46,187 bases of DNA from Bryobacter sp. Its GTDB lineage: Bacteria; Acidobacteriota; Terriglobia; Bryobacterales; Bryobacteraceae. Below are positions 17,047 to 25,622 of the stretch, piece by piece. The notes under the pieces are model-generated. The model had not been told where the DNA came from and made no database searches. It saw nothing but the letters and a program-made list of their open reading frames with translations. Made by a program: the position numbers and the translations under genes. Position 1 is the stretch's first letter. The number at the start of each line of letters is the position of its first letter. Where the stretch lies: positions 1 to 46,187 of the forward strand of contig JALHNH010000051.1 in assembly GCA_022843625.1 (NCBI GenBank), read 5' to 3'.

Positions 17047-17397
17047 TTAACTGGTCTTGGTTGGAGTAGCGGGCGTGCTGCTTGTTGTCGCCGCCGGTTT
17101 GGATTCTGGTTTGGTTTCCGATTTGGTTTCCGATTTGCTCTCGGTGGATGATGAACTCGTGGCGGGAGACTTCGCTTCTTTGGCTCCACCGCTGCCCTTG
17201 TTGTAATCGGTGATATAGAACCCGCTCCCCTTGAAATGGAAAGACGGGGCACTCATCAGGCGTTCAACAGCTCCATTCCCATCCTTGGGACATTCCACGT
17301 TGGATTGTCCACACTTGGAGAATGGCTCGTCACTGAACTTTTGGATAGAGTCAAAGGTCTTACCGCATTCAACACAGCGGTATTCATAAATCGGCAT
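17047..17397 (-). CDS. FmdB-type zinc-ribbon protein with an unusual second knuckle
   Basis: A 116-residue protein starting MPIYEYRCVECGKTFDSIQK, the hallmark of the FmdB/CxxC_CxxC_SSSS putative regulatory family. Cys8 and Cys11 form the first knuckle; the second is Cys29 and Cys36, spaced CX6C rather than the usual CX2C. The middle keeps APSFHFKGSGFYITDY, typical of the family. The C-terminal 40 residues are Ser/Thr/Lys/Glu repeats (KSETKSETKPESKP). It lies 23 bp behind the S41-like gene on the same strand. Role unknown; zinc binding is inferred from the cysteines. Confidence 0.85.
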   Translation of the reverse strand: MPIYEYRCVECGKTFDSIQKFSDEPFSKCGQSNVECPKDGNGAVERLMSAPSFHFKGSGFYITDYNKGSGGAKEAKSPATSSSSTESKSETKSETKPESKPAATTSSTPATPTKTS

Positions 17398-17420
17398 AAT
17401 TCTATTTTGACAGGAATTGA

Positions 17421-18662
17421 CTAGCGCTTCATTGCGGCTTCAGGATTTATTCCGGCAACAGTCTTTACACCGTTCAGAAGTTCAATTGCCTTTTTCATCA
17501 GCGAGTCTTCTTTGGGTTTGTCTGAAGGAGCATTCGGAATACCGTCGCCATCCGGGTCTTCGTCAGCAACCAGCAGGGTATCGTTCATCGGATAGTTCGG
17601 CACAACGCCCGTATCCTGGATGGCTTTCCCGTTCGGTGCGTAGTACTTGGCGACACTCAGGATCACAGCACTGCCATCATCAAGTGATAGAGCTTTACGA
17701 ATGGAAGCATCGCCATAGCTGCGCTCTCCCACCACATCAGCGCGCTTACTATCCAGTAGCGCAGCAGCAAGCACTTCAGCTGCTCCTGCGGTACCGCGGT
17801 TCACAATCACCACCACGGGATTCTTCCAGACTTGTTTCGCAGCATCGGCTACAAAACTTTGCTCATCCGTTCTTTGGCCCTTCACCGAACCAATTGCACC
17901 TTTATCGAGGAACCACTCAGCAATATCAACTCCATCGGCTGGGTGGCCAGTCGAGCAGTGACGCAGGTCGAGAATCAGCTTCTTAACTCCCTTGGAATTG
18001 GCACTTTCAAGGCCCTTCTTAACGGCTTCTTTCAATTTGCCTTCGAGGGAATTCACGACAAATGTCCCAACGCCATCTGCACCGATAGTCAGTACCGGTT
18101 GCGGATAGGCAGACTTCACTCGGGTCAGCGTCAACTTCTCGGGCTCGGGCTTGCGTGCGCGCAGCACCTGCACATCAACAGTAGAATTTTCGTCACCCAT
18201 CAGCAGCATCTCGGCAAAAGCCAGCGGCATATCTCGAGTGGAAATGCCCTTGATCGTCTCAAGCATGTCTCCCGTATGAAGTCCGGCCTTGGCTGCAGGC
18301 GATCCAGGCACGGAATCCACAACACTCACGTATCCAAAGCGGCGGCTCAACACCAGGCCCACATTCGCTTTCGATGCACCCTTGGTTGCCTGATACTGCT
18401 TGTACTGATCGGCATTGAGGTAACTTGCGAAGGGGTCGATCGACTCAAGCAATCCGTTCAACGCACCAAGTGTGACATTCTTCATGTCCGGCTCTTCGAC
18501 GTAGTCGCTCTTGATGCGAGTGATCACTTCGCTGAATACGCTGAAGTGCTTGTAGGGATCGTCGCTATTACTTGCGCTGCGGCCCAGCTTCACGCCGACC
18601 AGGAGCATCACTACTGCCAGGAGTGACGATGAGACAAAAAGAAATTGAAATCGGCGATTCAT
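17421..18662 (-). CDS. Membrane-anchored S41 (CtpA-like) protein lacking the catalytic Ser and Lys
   Basis: A 413-residue protein with an N-terminal signal anchor (LFVSSSLLAVVMLLVGV), the S41 N-terminal helices, a PDZ domain at about 98-175 (GSPAAKAGLHTGDML), and the S41 core. In active C-terminal processing peptidases the core reads like TASASEI, followed 25 residues later by the catalytic Lys in GKG. Here it reads TAGAAEV (Gly293 at the Ser position) and YGDAS (Asp318 at the Lys position). Both changes are certain at the DNA level (codon GGA at 17784-17786 and GAT at 17709-17711, coding strand). The frame is intact, so it is probably a non-proteolytic PDZ/substrate-binding protein. Confidence 0.88.
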   Translation of the reverse strand: MNRRFQFLFVSSSLLAVVMLLVGVKLGRSASNSDDPYKHFSVFSEVITRIKSDYVEEPDMKNVTLGALNGLLESIDPFASYLNADQYKQYQATKGASKANVGLVLSRRFGYVSVVDSVPGSPAAKAGLHTGDMLETIKGISTRDMPLAFAEMLLMGDENSTVDVQVLRARKPEPEKLTLTRVKSAYPQPVLTIGADGVGTFVVNSLEGKLKEAVKKGLESANSKGVKKLILDLRHCSTGHPADGVDIAEWFLDKGAIGSVKGQRTDEQSFVADAAKQVWKNPVVVIVNRGTAGAAEVLAAALLDSKRADVVGERSYGDASIRKALSLDDGSAVILSVAKYYAPNGKAIQDTGVVPNYPMNDTLLVADEDPDGDGIPNAPSDKPKEDSLMKKAIELLNGVKTVAGINPEAAMKR

Positions 18663-18735
18663 TGGGTGTTTTTCTCCGCAACCTTATGTTAACAGACGGC
18701 GTTACGGCTCTTTCGTTACGTTTATTGCTACCAGA

Positions 18736-19416
18736 CTACTTCAACTCTTTGATGCCGACATTTCGAAAACGATGGAAACCACCTTCAACCCAGCGCTGAC
18801 TTTTCGCTTTTGGGTCTGACCGATGGGATTGTAAGGCAATCATGCCCATTCCAGTGCCAGTTTTGGCGTGGTTCGCACTGTCGGTCCAATCCGCCGTCTG
18901 CTGGCCATTGATCCAGACCTGGATATGCGGAATCTCGCCTTCGATACGAATTCGCAAATGATTCCAGTCGTCCTTCTTCCAGTGCTTGCTCCACTCGCGG
19001 TCGATGCGCTTGCCGGTGCCGTTGCCCTCAACGCCAATCTCTGGGATGCGCTCTCCATAAATCCCACCCACGACCCCACCTTCAAGGTAATCAATCATGA
19101 TCTGGTATGCTTCGCCCTTCTCGGTTGCCCTTAGAAAAACTCCACCATCACAACCAAAGTCTGGCTTCACTTCGAGACTGAGTTCGTAGTTCGCATATTG
19201 CTTATCGGTGAGGATGATTCCTCCGTTACCAGGCCGGTCCTGTGTCACGGTGATCAGACCCTTTTCGATCTTCCATGCCTTGGTGTTGCCATGGTGATTG
19301 ACTTCGCTGATATGCCAGCCCTTGAAACTCTTTCCGTCAAAGAGGGGCTTAAAGCCCTTGGGCAAACCCTCCGCCATCAATCCAGTTGCGAGTGCGATCG
19401 GAAGAATCCATTTCAT
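18736..19416 (-). CDS. Exported DUF1080 (3-keto-disaccharide hydrolase-like) protein
   Basis: A 226-residue protein with a signal peptide (MKWILPIALATGLMAEG) and a concanavalin-like DUF1080 domain: FKPLFDGKSFKGW near the N-terminus, the NYELSLEVKP strand, GGVFLRAT, and WNHLRIRIEG. Family members in Bacteroidetes, Planctomycetes and Acidobacteria act on or bind carbohydrates outside the cytoplasm. ATG 19416 is chosen for the signal peptide; ATG 19425 is possible. It lies just behind ybaK on the same strand and before the S41-like gene. Confidence 0.85.
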   Translation of the reverse strand: MKWILPIALATGLMAEGLPKGFKPLFDGKSFKGWHISEVNHHGNTKAWKIEKGLITVTQDRPGNGGIILTDKQYANYELSLEVKPDFGCDGGVFLRATEKGEAYQIMIDYLEGGVVGGIYGERIPEIGVEGNGTGKRIDREWSKHWKKDDWNHLRIRIEGEIPHIQVWINGQQTADWTDSANHAKTGTGMGMIALQSHRSDPKAKSQRWVEGGFHRFRNVGIKELK

Positions 19417-19426
19417 GCCGACCATT

Positions 19427-19906
19427 CTATTTGAATCGCGAGATCGGTGCGAAGACGGCATTCACGGCCCTGGCATAGTCCATCGGATTCAGGATCAACT
19501 GCATCCCTCGTTGTCCCGGTGACACCGAGATCAAATCAAACAATTGCGCCAACTCATCCACTACCACCGGATAGTCTTTCTTTGCTGCCAGCGCCGTCAC
19601 TCCGCCCCGTATGTATCCCGTCAACGGCTGTACTTCTTTGAGGGCGACCGTGTCGATTTTGCGGTCGCCGCGGGCGCGTGCCAGCGCTTTGAGGTCGAGT
19701 TCTGTGTTGGCCGCAATGATAGCCATCACAATGCCGTTAGTGTCGCCCCTGGCCACCAGCGTTTTGAATACCTGTTCTTCGGGCATTCCAATCTTGCGCG
19801 CTACCGTTTCGGCACTCAAATCGTCCTCGTCCACCTCGTAGTCTCGTACCTCATAGACGATCCCCATTTGATCGAGTAAACGCATTGCATTGGTCTTTGT
19901 CGCCAC
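19427..19906 (-). CDS. ybaK: Cys-tRNA(Pro)/aminoacyl-tRNA deacylase YbaK/EbsC family
   Basis: A 159-residue protein of normal length that removes mischarged Cys from tRNA-Pro. Conserved YbaK features are the N-terminal TNAMRLLDQ, EQVFKTLVARGD (with the conserved Lys near residue 49), and the GGVTALAAKKDYPV and SPGQRGMQL segments. The start is GTG at 19906; a downstream ATG at 19885 would remove seven residues. It is divergent from the aldolase gene with only 11-26 bp between starts, so the two promoters must overlap coding sequence. Confidence 0.92.
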   Translation of the reverse strand: MATKTNAMRLLDQMGIVYEVRDYEVDEDDLSAETVARKIGMPEEQVFKTLVARGDTNGIVMAIIAANTELDLKALARARGDRKIDTVALKEVQPLTGYIRGGVTALAAKKDYPVVVDELAQLFDLISVSPGQRGMQLILNPMDYARAVNAVFAPISRFK

Positions 19907-19932
19907 AATTCTGTATTATGCTCACAAAGCCA

Positions 19933-20781
19933 ATGCGAAATCGCTATCTATTCCTCACCCTCATCCCGGCCTTGCTCTGCGGCCAAGAAGTCTGGGAGAA
20001 CCCAGTCCGCAAGCTCCTCAAAGAGGGCAAGCCAGTCATCGCCGGCACCGTCACCACCGCCAGCGTCGACGTCGCCGCCCAGATGGCCAACATGGGCTTC
20101 GACCTGATCTGGATCGAGATGGAGCATTCCCCCATCACTCTCGAAACCGCCCGCAACATGATCCTGGCCACCCGTGGTCTCAAGGCCATGCCCTTCGTTC
20201 GCATCCCGGTCAACGAACTCTGGACCGCTAAACGAGCTCTCGACATGGGTGCCATTGGCGTCATCTTCCCCTTCACCTCTACTCCCGAGCTTGCCAAACA
20301 AGCTGCTGCTGCCACCAAATATCCGCCTGAGGGCAAACGCGGTTTTGCTGCTGGCCTGCCCAGTTTCCGTTGGCCATCCCCCGAAGGCTATCCCGTATTT
20401 GCCAACCGCAACGTGATGACGATCGTCATCGTCGAAGAAGAGCGAGCCCTCGCCAACCTCGACGCAATTGCCTCCACCCCCGGCATCGACGTTCTCTTCA
20501 TTGGCACCAGTGACCTCAGCCAATCACTCGGTGTCAGCGGCCAAATGAATCACCCAAAAATGAAGGAAGCGGTTTCCAAGATTCTCGCCGCAGGCAAGAA
20601 GTACAACCTTCCCGTTGGCCGCCCTGCCGGTACGCCGGAACTGATCAAGCAATATCTCGCCGAAGGCTTCCAGTTCATTCAAGGCCCTTCTGACCTGGTG
20701 ATGCTCGGTAATGGCGCAAAATCTCTGCTTGATGTCATGGGTAAGTCTGGCATCGACCCCAAGTCCCGCCCGTTATACTGA
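19933..20781 (+). CDS. HpcH/HpaI-family aldolase with a signal peptide
   Basis: A 282-residue class II HpcH/HpaI aldolase-like protein. Family enzymes cleave 2-keto-3-deoxy sugar acids or 4-hydroxy-2-oxo-acids to pyruvate plus an aldehyde. Catalytic and metal positions appear intact: IEMEHSP (Glu64, His65), VRIP (Arg90), the YPPEGKRG loop (130-137), VEEE (Glu168/169) and GTSDLS (Asp194). Unusually, the protein begins with a Sec signal peptide (RNRYLFLTLIPALLCGQE), implying a periplasmic location. ATG 19918 is an alternative start. MarC follows after 5 bp. Confidence 0.88.
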   Translation: MRNRYLFLTLIPALLCGQEVWENPVRKLLKEGKPVIAGTVTTASVDVAAQMANMGFDLIWIEMEHSPITLETARNMILATRGLKAMPFVRIPVNELWTAKRALDMGAIGVIFPFTSTPELAKQAAAATKYPPEGKRGFAAGLPSFRWPSPEGYPVFANRNVMTIVIVEEERALANLDAIASTPGIDVLFIGTSDLSQSLGVSGQMNHPKMKEAVSKILAAGKKYNLPVGRPAGTPELIKQYLAEGFQFIQGPSDLVMLGNGAKSLLDVMGKSGIDPKSRPLY

Positions 20782-20786
20782 GGCCA

Positions 20787-21446
20787 ATGCCCCTTCAAAT
20801 CGGGTTGCTTGGCAAGCAGCTATTTCTTGTTGTGTTTACGCTACTTCCGATCATCAACCCGCTCGGTCTTACGCCCATTTATCTCGGCATGACGGCCGGT
20901 TGGCCGCAGGACGCTCGCACCAGCGTCGCGCGTCGAATCGGCATTTATACCTTCTTCCTGTTGCTGTCGGCGACCTTTCTCGGTTCGCTCGTACTGGCCT
21001 TTTTCGGTCTCTCGCTTGATGCCGTGAGAATTGGCGGTGGTTTGCTGGTTGCGGCCTCGGGCTGGAGACTCCTCCATAGCGACCCGGACGCGCACGTTGA
21101 TGCTCCAACCGATCCATCCGACGACCTCATATCGAGCCGAGCCTTCTATCCGCTTACCTTTCCACTCACCTGCGGCCCAGGCTCAATCTCGGTCGCTCTA
21201 ACTCTTGGTGCCGGCCTCTTCAGCGAAGGCGTTCAGATAGACGAGCGCAGCTTCGCCACTCTCGCCGGTCTCATGATCGTCTCCGCTCTGGTTTACCTCT
21301 GCTATCGCTCTGCTCCCAGACTCGGGGGGCTGATTGGACGCACTGGCAGTATCGTGATGCTCCGCCTCTCGGCATTTATCCTTCTCTGCCTTGGTGTCCA
21401 GATTCTTCTTGATGCCGGATTCAAGATTCTTAAGGCTCATGGATGA
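20787..21446 (+). CDS. MarC-family integral membrane protein
   Basis: A 219-residue membrane protein with about six hydrophobic segments and the family's motifs: the N-terminal FTLLPIINPLGLTPIYL and the central FYPLTFPLTCGPGSISVALTLG. MarC (UPF0056) proteins sit in the inner membrane; despite the old name they are not proven drug-resistance proteins and their substrates are unknown. It lies 5 bp after the aldolase and its stop overlaps the cytochrome start by 4 bp, so the three form a tight transcription unit. Confidence 0.9.
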   Translation: MPLQIGLLGKQLFLVVFTLLPIINPLGLTPIYLGMTAGWPQDARTSVARRIGIYTFFLLLSATFLGSLVLAFFGLSLDAVRIGGGLLVAASGWRLLHSDPDAHVDAPTDPSDDLISSRAFYPLTFPLTCGPGSISVALTLGAGLFSEGVQIDERSFATLAGLMIVSALVYLCYRSAPRLGGLIGRTGSIVMLRLSAFILLCLGVQILLDAGFKILKAHG

Positions 21447-22915
21447 TTGCTGCATTACTACTCATGGTCCAGGCACAGAACCCCTGCCAGCCTTGTCATC
21501 TCCAGATCGTTGCCAGTTACGCTAAGACCGCAATGGCCCGAACCAGTGCCAAAGACACTTCTATTCTTCGCTCAGCTGAACCATTCTTTGAACCCATCAC
21601 CAAGACCACCTTTAGAATTACCCCTACTCTCGAATTGCAGTTCAGCAAGCCGGATGCCTTCGAAGGCACGCGCCAACTCGATTGGGTAATCGGTTCTGGC
21701 CGTGTCGGCCACAGTCTGCTCTTCACGCAGGGCAATCGCCTCTTCCAATCCCCGCTTTCTTACTACACCGAAGCTGCCAAGTGGCAACTTTCACCAGGCT
21801 TCCAGCGCCGTCCTCAACTAGACCTCACCCGTGTGGTCGAACCGAGTTGTCTCAACTGCCACACCTCCAGCTTCAACCCGGCAACCCTTGCTCTGGAACC
21901 AGGGATCTCTTGTGAGCGCTGCCACGGCCACTCCCCGCAACACATAGCCACAGCCGGCAAAGTAGCGGCACTAAACCCGAAGAAACTTCCCGCTCATGAG
22001 CGCGATAGTGTCTGCGCCCAATGCCACCTTACCGGTTCAGCGCGCGTCGCGAAATTCCGCCCTTCGGGCGACACCTACCAGCCCGGCAAAAAACTGTCTG
22101 ACTACTCGGCCATTTTTGTCGGCGGGCAGGCCGAAGTCAGTTCCACGATTGGTGTTACCAGTCATTACGAGAACCTGGCCCTCAGCCGCTGCAAAATCGC
22201 CTCCAGCGACAAGCTCACCTGCACCACTTGCCACGATCCGCACTCGGAACCGGAAAATGCCTCAGCCTATTTTAATGGGAAATGCCAGTCCTGCCACCAG
22301 GACAAACCCTGCAGCACAGAGCCTAAAGGGGATTGCATCCACTGCCATATGCCGAAAGGTGCCGGACGAGGTGTCGATCACTCCTCCTACACAAATCACT
22401 CCATTCCTCGACGTGTAAACGAAGCCAAACCGGCCATCAGCAGTGCCCTCACCAGTTTTTGGTCAAACTCAGCCAACTCCCGCGACCTCGGCCTGGCCTA
22501 CGCCGTTACCGGAAAAGCAAACGAAGCCAAACCATTGCTTGAGGCAGCTTCAAAGACCAACCCACGCGACATCCAGGTGCTCTCGCAACTGGCGCAAATT
22601 CATGACCGCGAGGGCAGGGAAGACCTTGCCCGTCCGCTCTACGAATCGATTCTCAAGCTGGAACCTGCTAACGCTACAGCCTGCACAAACCTCGCCGTCA
22701 TTCTCGTGAAGGCGGGAAGCACAAACGAAGCGATTCTTCTCTGGCGCCTGGCTCTCAAAGCGAATCCCGCCCAAACCGGCGTAAGAATGAACCTCGCCCA
22801 GGCTCTCTTCCGTCAGGGAAACCGCGCTGCTGCCGCTGCGGAAATCGAGCAGGCTCTGAAATATGACCCCGACCAGCCCGCAGCCCGGCGCCTGCTCCAA
22901 CAATTGAAGCCCTAA
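21443..22915 (+). CDS. Seven-haem c-type cytochrome with C-terminal TPRs
   Basis: A 490-residue exported protein with seven CXXCH haem-c motifs at residues 15-19, 136-140, 157-161, 191-195, 260-264, 281-285 and 298-302. The C-terminal third (from about 350) holds TPR-like helical repeats, e.g. LAQIHDREGREDLARPLYES and ALFRQGNRAAAAAEIEQALK. The signal peptide is very short (MIAALLLMVQAQ) with no basic n-region, which may reflect the overlap with marC. It is likely a periplasmic or surface electron carrier with a docking domain; the electron donor and acceptor are unknown. It ends 5 bp from the convergent exchanger gene. Confidence 0.9.
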   Translation: MIAALLLMVQAQNPCQPCHLQIVASYAKTAMARTSAKDTSILRSAEPFFEPITKTTFRITPTLELQFSKPDAFEGTRQLDWVIGSGRVGHSLLFTQGNRLFQSPLSYYTEAAKWQLSPGFQRRPQLDLTRVVEPSCLNCHTSSFNPATLALEPGISCERCHGHSPQHIATAGKVAALNPKKLPAHERDSVCAQCHLTGSARVAKFRPSGDTYQPGKKLSDYSAIFVGGQAEVSSTIGVTSHYENLALSRCKIASSDKLTCTTCHDPHSEPENASAYFNGKCQSCHQDKPCSTEPKGDCIHCHMPKGAGRGVDHSSYTNHSIPRRVNEAKPAISSALTSFWSNSANSRDLGLAYAVTGKANEAKPLLEAASKTNPRDIQVLSQLAQIHDREGREDLARPLYESILKLEPANATACTNLAVILVKAGSTNEAILLWRLALKANPAQTGVRMNLAQALFRQGNRAAAAAEIEQALKYDPDQPAARRLLQQLKP

Positions 22916-22920
22916 CGATT

Positions 22921-23991
22921 TTAGTGTTGTGGAAGCCCGCTGGGGAGGAAGAAAAAGATAATCCCAAGCATAATGTAGACCGCCAGCAACTGCACCCCTT
23001 CCATCCAGTGGCTGACACCATCATCGGCAACTTGCCCGGTAATAAATACGCTAATAACCACTGCGAGTACTTCGGCCATTGTAAAGACCAGGTCCATTGG
23101 CTTGGGGCCCATGAAATGACTCAGCACCACCAGTAAGGGTCCGACAAAGATCGCAATTTGCAAGCTCGAGCCAATGGCAATCGAAAGACTCAAATCCATA
23201 CGATTCTTGCGCGCCACCAGAATCGCCGTTGAGTGCTCCGCAGCATTACCCACAATCGCAACGACAATAACACCAACAAAGACGCTAGACATACCAAAAC
23301 TTGCCGCTGCACTTTCCACGTTGTGAACCAGAATTTCACTGACAACCGCGATTGCCGTAGTGGCTGCTGCAAGAATCCCAAGGCTCTTGGTCAAACTCCA
23401 ATGTTCGCCATGAGCCTCCTCGTCATTTTCTGTCGCAAAGTAGTGCTTGTGTGTTTTGAGCGAAAAGAGCAAACTCAAACCGTAAATGATAAGCAAGACG
23501 ATCGAAAACTCGAGGCTCAGATCCCGTTCCAACTCCGCCGAAGCCTTCATCCCGCCAGCCAGATAATGAAATGCCGCTGGAAGAATCAAGGAGATCGAGG
23601 CGATCGTGAGCAATGTTGTTTGCGCTCGTGCCGCCTGCGCGCTGAACCTTTGCTCCTTATACTTCAGACCGCCGGCCAGAATCGAAGCCCCTAACACCAA
23701 CAACAGATTACCAATGATTGAGCCGGTAAGTGATGCCTTTACGACGTCAAACAATCCCGCACGCATTGCGCTGATTGCGATAATCAGTTCGGCGGCGTTG
23801 CCGAAGGTGGCATTTAGCAGCCCGCCGACACTTTCATTCGTCTTCGCTGCCAGATGCTCTGTCGCGTGGCCCAGCCATCCAGCCAGTGGCAGAATTGCCA
23901 AACAGGCCAGTACAAAGATCGTGGTCTGATTTTCATAGTGCGTCAGATGCAGATATATGACCGCTGGGGTCAGGACCAATAACCAATTCAA
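22921..23991 (-). CDS. cax: Calcium/proton exchanger (CAX family)
   Basis: A 356-residue membrane protein with about eleven transmembrane segments. The two acidic alpha-repeat motifs that bind the cation are present: NATFGNAAELIIAISA near residue 45 and VAIVGNAAEHSTAILVA near 250. CAX proteins expel Ca2+ in exchange for H+. The start (23991) overlaps the stop of the upstream Hsp70-family gene by 4 bp, so the exchanger is translated from the same message. The stop lies 5 bp from the convergent cytochrome gene. Confidence 0.93.
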   Translation of the reverse strand: MNWLLVLTPAVIYLHLTHYENQTTIFVLACLAILPLAGWLGHATEHLAAKTNESVGGLLNATFGNAAELIIAISAMRAGLFDVVKASLTGSIIGNLLLVLGASILAGGLKYKEQRFSAQAARAQTTLLTIASISLILPAAFHYLAGGMKASAELERDLSLEFSIVLLIIYGLSLLFSLKTHKHYFATENDEEAHGEHWSLTKSLGILAAATTAIAVVSEILVHNVESAAASFGMSSVFVGVIVVAIVGNAAEHSTAILVARKNRMDLSLSIAIGSSLQIAIFVGPLLVVLSHFMGPKPMDLVFTMAEVLAVVISVFITGQVADDGVSHWMEGVQLLAVYIMLGIIFFFLPSGLPQH

Positions 23992-25574
23992 GCTTTCGCC
24001 GCCTTCCTTGCTTTACGTTTTTTTGTTGTTGACTCTGCCGCTATCGGCTCTCCCTTATGGCCCCATCTTGCCAGCGGGTAGATCTTCGAATAGCCTGTCG
24101 CACGATTCGCAATCTCAACACTTACCTGTCCATTGGCATCACAACGGTAGCGTTCGACAATCTCGCAGTGATGGGCACGGTCGTTGTGTCCCACTGCTAT
24201 GTTTGCCAAGTCTCCACGCTGCTCAAGTGCCGGATCAAAAGGGAAGAGAATTTCGTCCCAATAGGAAATCTCGCCTGCAGGCTGCTGGTCGCCGGCAATC
24301 CGCGTGGACTCAAGAAATCGAAAGTGCCCAACGTTGTGCACCGGCCTGTAGTGACGTTCCACCAGCAGCGGCGGCTTCTTTGCGGCTGGCAACTCCGTGC
24401 CTTTGGCAAAGATGGGATCGAATACTATACTGCGGCCCTGATCGGCCTCGCGCCAGACTCCAAAGAACTGATGAAAGCGTTCTTTCAAGGTATATCCCGA
24501 CTCCTGATCGGCATGAATTGCAAGGCCGATTGCGGTAGCCGCGCGCATGTAAGCGCTGCGCTTCACCTTGCGCCCATACTGTTCTTTCAACTGCCTTGCT
24601 ATCAGCGGCAATTCACTGCCACCACCGGTCACGTAAATGGCTTCGACAGATTCTATGCCACCCCACAAACCAAGCAGGTCGGTGGTTGCGTGCAGAGTTT
24701 CCGCTACCAGCGGCCATGCACGCTCATTGAAGTCGGTAACCGCCAGGGTAACCTTTCCTCCAGCTGCCCGGATTCCCTCCAGATCGATCTCGATTTTACG
24801 TGTGTTGGGATGCAATGCTTCTTTTTTCTCGCGGCAAGCCTCCACCAGAAGGAACCACTCCTGCTGGCTCATCTCACTTGCGTCAAGCTCCATCGCCTCA
24901 AGCGCCATCTCCGCCATCACCAGGTCAAACTCGTCTCCCCCGAGGGTTGCGATTCCTTCACTGGCCATTACACTTCGTTCCGTCTCGGTCAGGGCAACAA
25001 TCGATGCATCAAAGGTGCCGCCCCCAAGGTCGTAAACCAGGATCCGGTCTTTTGTCATCTTGTTGCGATGGCCGAATTCGATAGCCGCCGCCGACGGCTC
25101 GTTCAACATGGCCAGCACCTGAAACCCTGCCAGACGAAATGCTTCAGCGGTCAAGAAACGCTGATTCGAATTGGCGTGCGCGGGAACCCCGAGAATCACC
25201 TCGAGGGTTTCATCGGCTGCTAGCGTCAGATTGGACGCTTCTACCATCGCCTTGCGCAGAGACTGGGCCAGTTCCCGGTACAGATCCAGCGCAGGGAATC
25301 GATGGGGTCCTACACTGATTGGTGTAGCGGGACCCAATTCGCCCAGAAGCCGTTTCAGGCTTCGGACAGAAGCCCAGCCAGGCTCAGCTTGCTTGGCCCA
25401 CGCATCCCATCCATAGGCACGTTCCCCCGTGCACTCCACATGGAAGGCCGCCAGCGCCGGGAACCAGTCCCTGCTAGCCCCATCGGGGCAATCAAATGAC
25501 ACCAACGGATAGTTCCCCCGGTCTGCCCAGGACACAACAATTCGTGTCGTTCCAAAATCAATCCCAAGCCTCAA
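23988..25574 (-). CDS. Divergent Hsp70-family protein
   Basis: A 528-residue protein with the actin-fold ATPase motifs of Hsp70: phosphate-1 GIDFGTTRIVVSW near the start, phosphate-2 VYDLGGGTFDASIV near 190, and the adenosine motif IYVTGGGSELP near 315. The C-terminal 170 residues have a small beta-rich region (VGHFRFLESTRI) but lack the canonical DnaK lid and end in a Lys/Arg/Ala tail, so this is a divergent, DnaK-unlike member. I propose TTG 25574, just before the conserved N-terminus; the frame is open to 25685, where the only ATG lies within the upstream promoter region. It overlaps cax by 4 bp. Confidence 0.85.
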   Translation of the reverse strand: MRLGIDFGTTRIVVSWADRGNYPLVSFDCPDGASRDWFPALAAFHVECTGERAYGWDAWAKQAEPGWASVRSLKRLLGELGPATPISVGPHRFPALDLYRELAQSLRKAMVEASNLTLAADETLEVILGVPAHANSNQRFLTAEAFRLAGFQVLAMLNEPSAAAIEFGHRNKMTKDRILVYDLGGGTFDASIVALTETERSVMASEGIATLGGDEFDLVMAEMALEAMELDASEMSQQEWFLLVEACREKKEALHPNTRKIEIDLEGIRAAGGKVTLAVTDFNERAWPLVAETLHATTDLLGLWGGIESVEAIYVTGGGSELPLIARQLKEQYGRKVKRSAYMRAATAIGLAIHADQESGYTLKERFHQFFGVWREADQGRSIVFDPIFAKGTELPAAKKPPLLVERHYRPVHNVGHFRFLESTRIAGDQQPAGEISYWDEILFPFDPALEQRGDLANIAVGHNDRAHHCEIVERYRCDANGQVSVEIANRATGYSKIYPLARWGHKGEPIAAESTTKKRKARKAAKA

Positions 25575-25591
25575 CTGGTGCGATGCTCCAT

Positions 25592-25606
25592 ATCTATATG
25601 ATAGAT
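25592..25606. promoter_or_regulatory. Palindrome between divergent hsp70-like and TonB receptor genes
   Basis: ATCTATATGATAGAT is a 6-bp inverted repeat around ATG, 18 bp upstream of the proposed TTG start of the Hsp70-like gene. On the minus strand it contains TATCAT, close to a -10 hexamer, so it may be that gene's promoter core, an operator, or both. No good -35 is visible at the right distance. Confidence 0.35.
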
Positions 25607-25622
25607 GCCGCAGGGATTCGGC

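Noticed and set aside
15814..17252. CRISPR or dispersed repeats around the glycosyltransferase and zinc ribbon
   Set aside because: Only codon-level similarity and the short Ser/Lys/Glu coding repeat are present; no regular spacer pattern.
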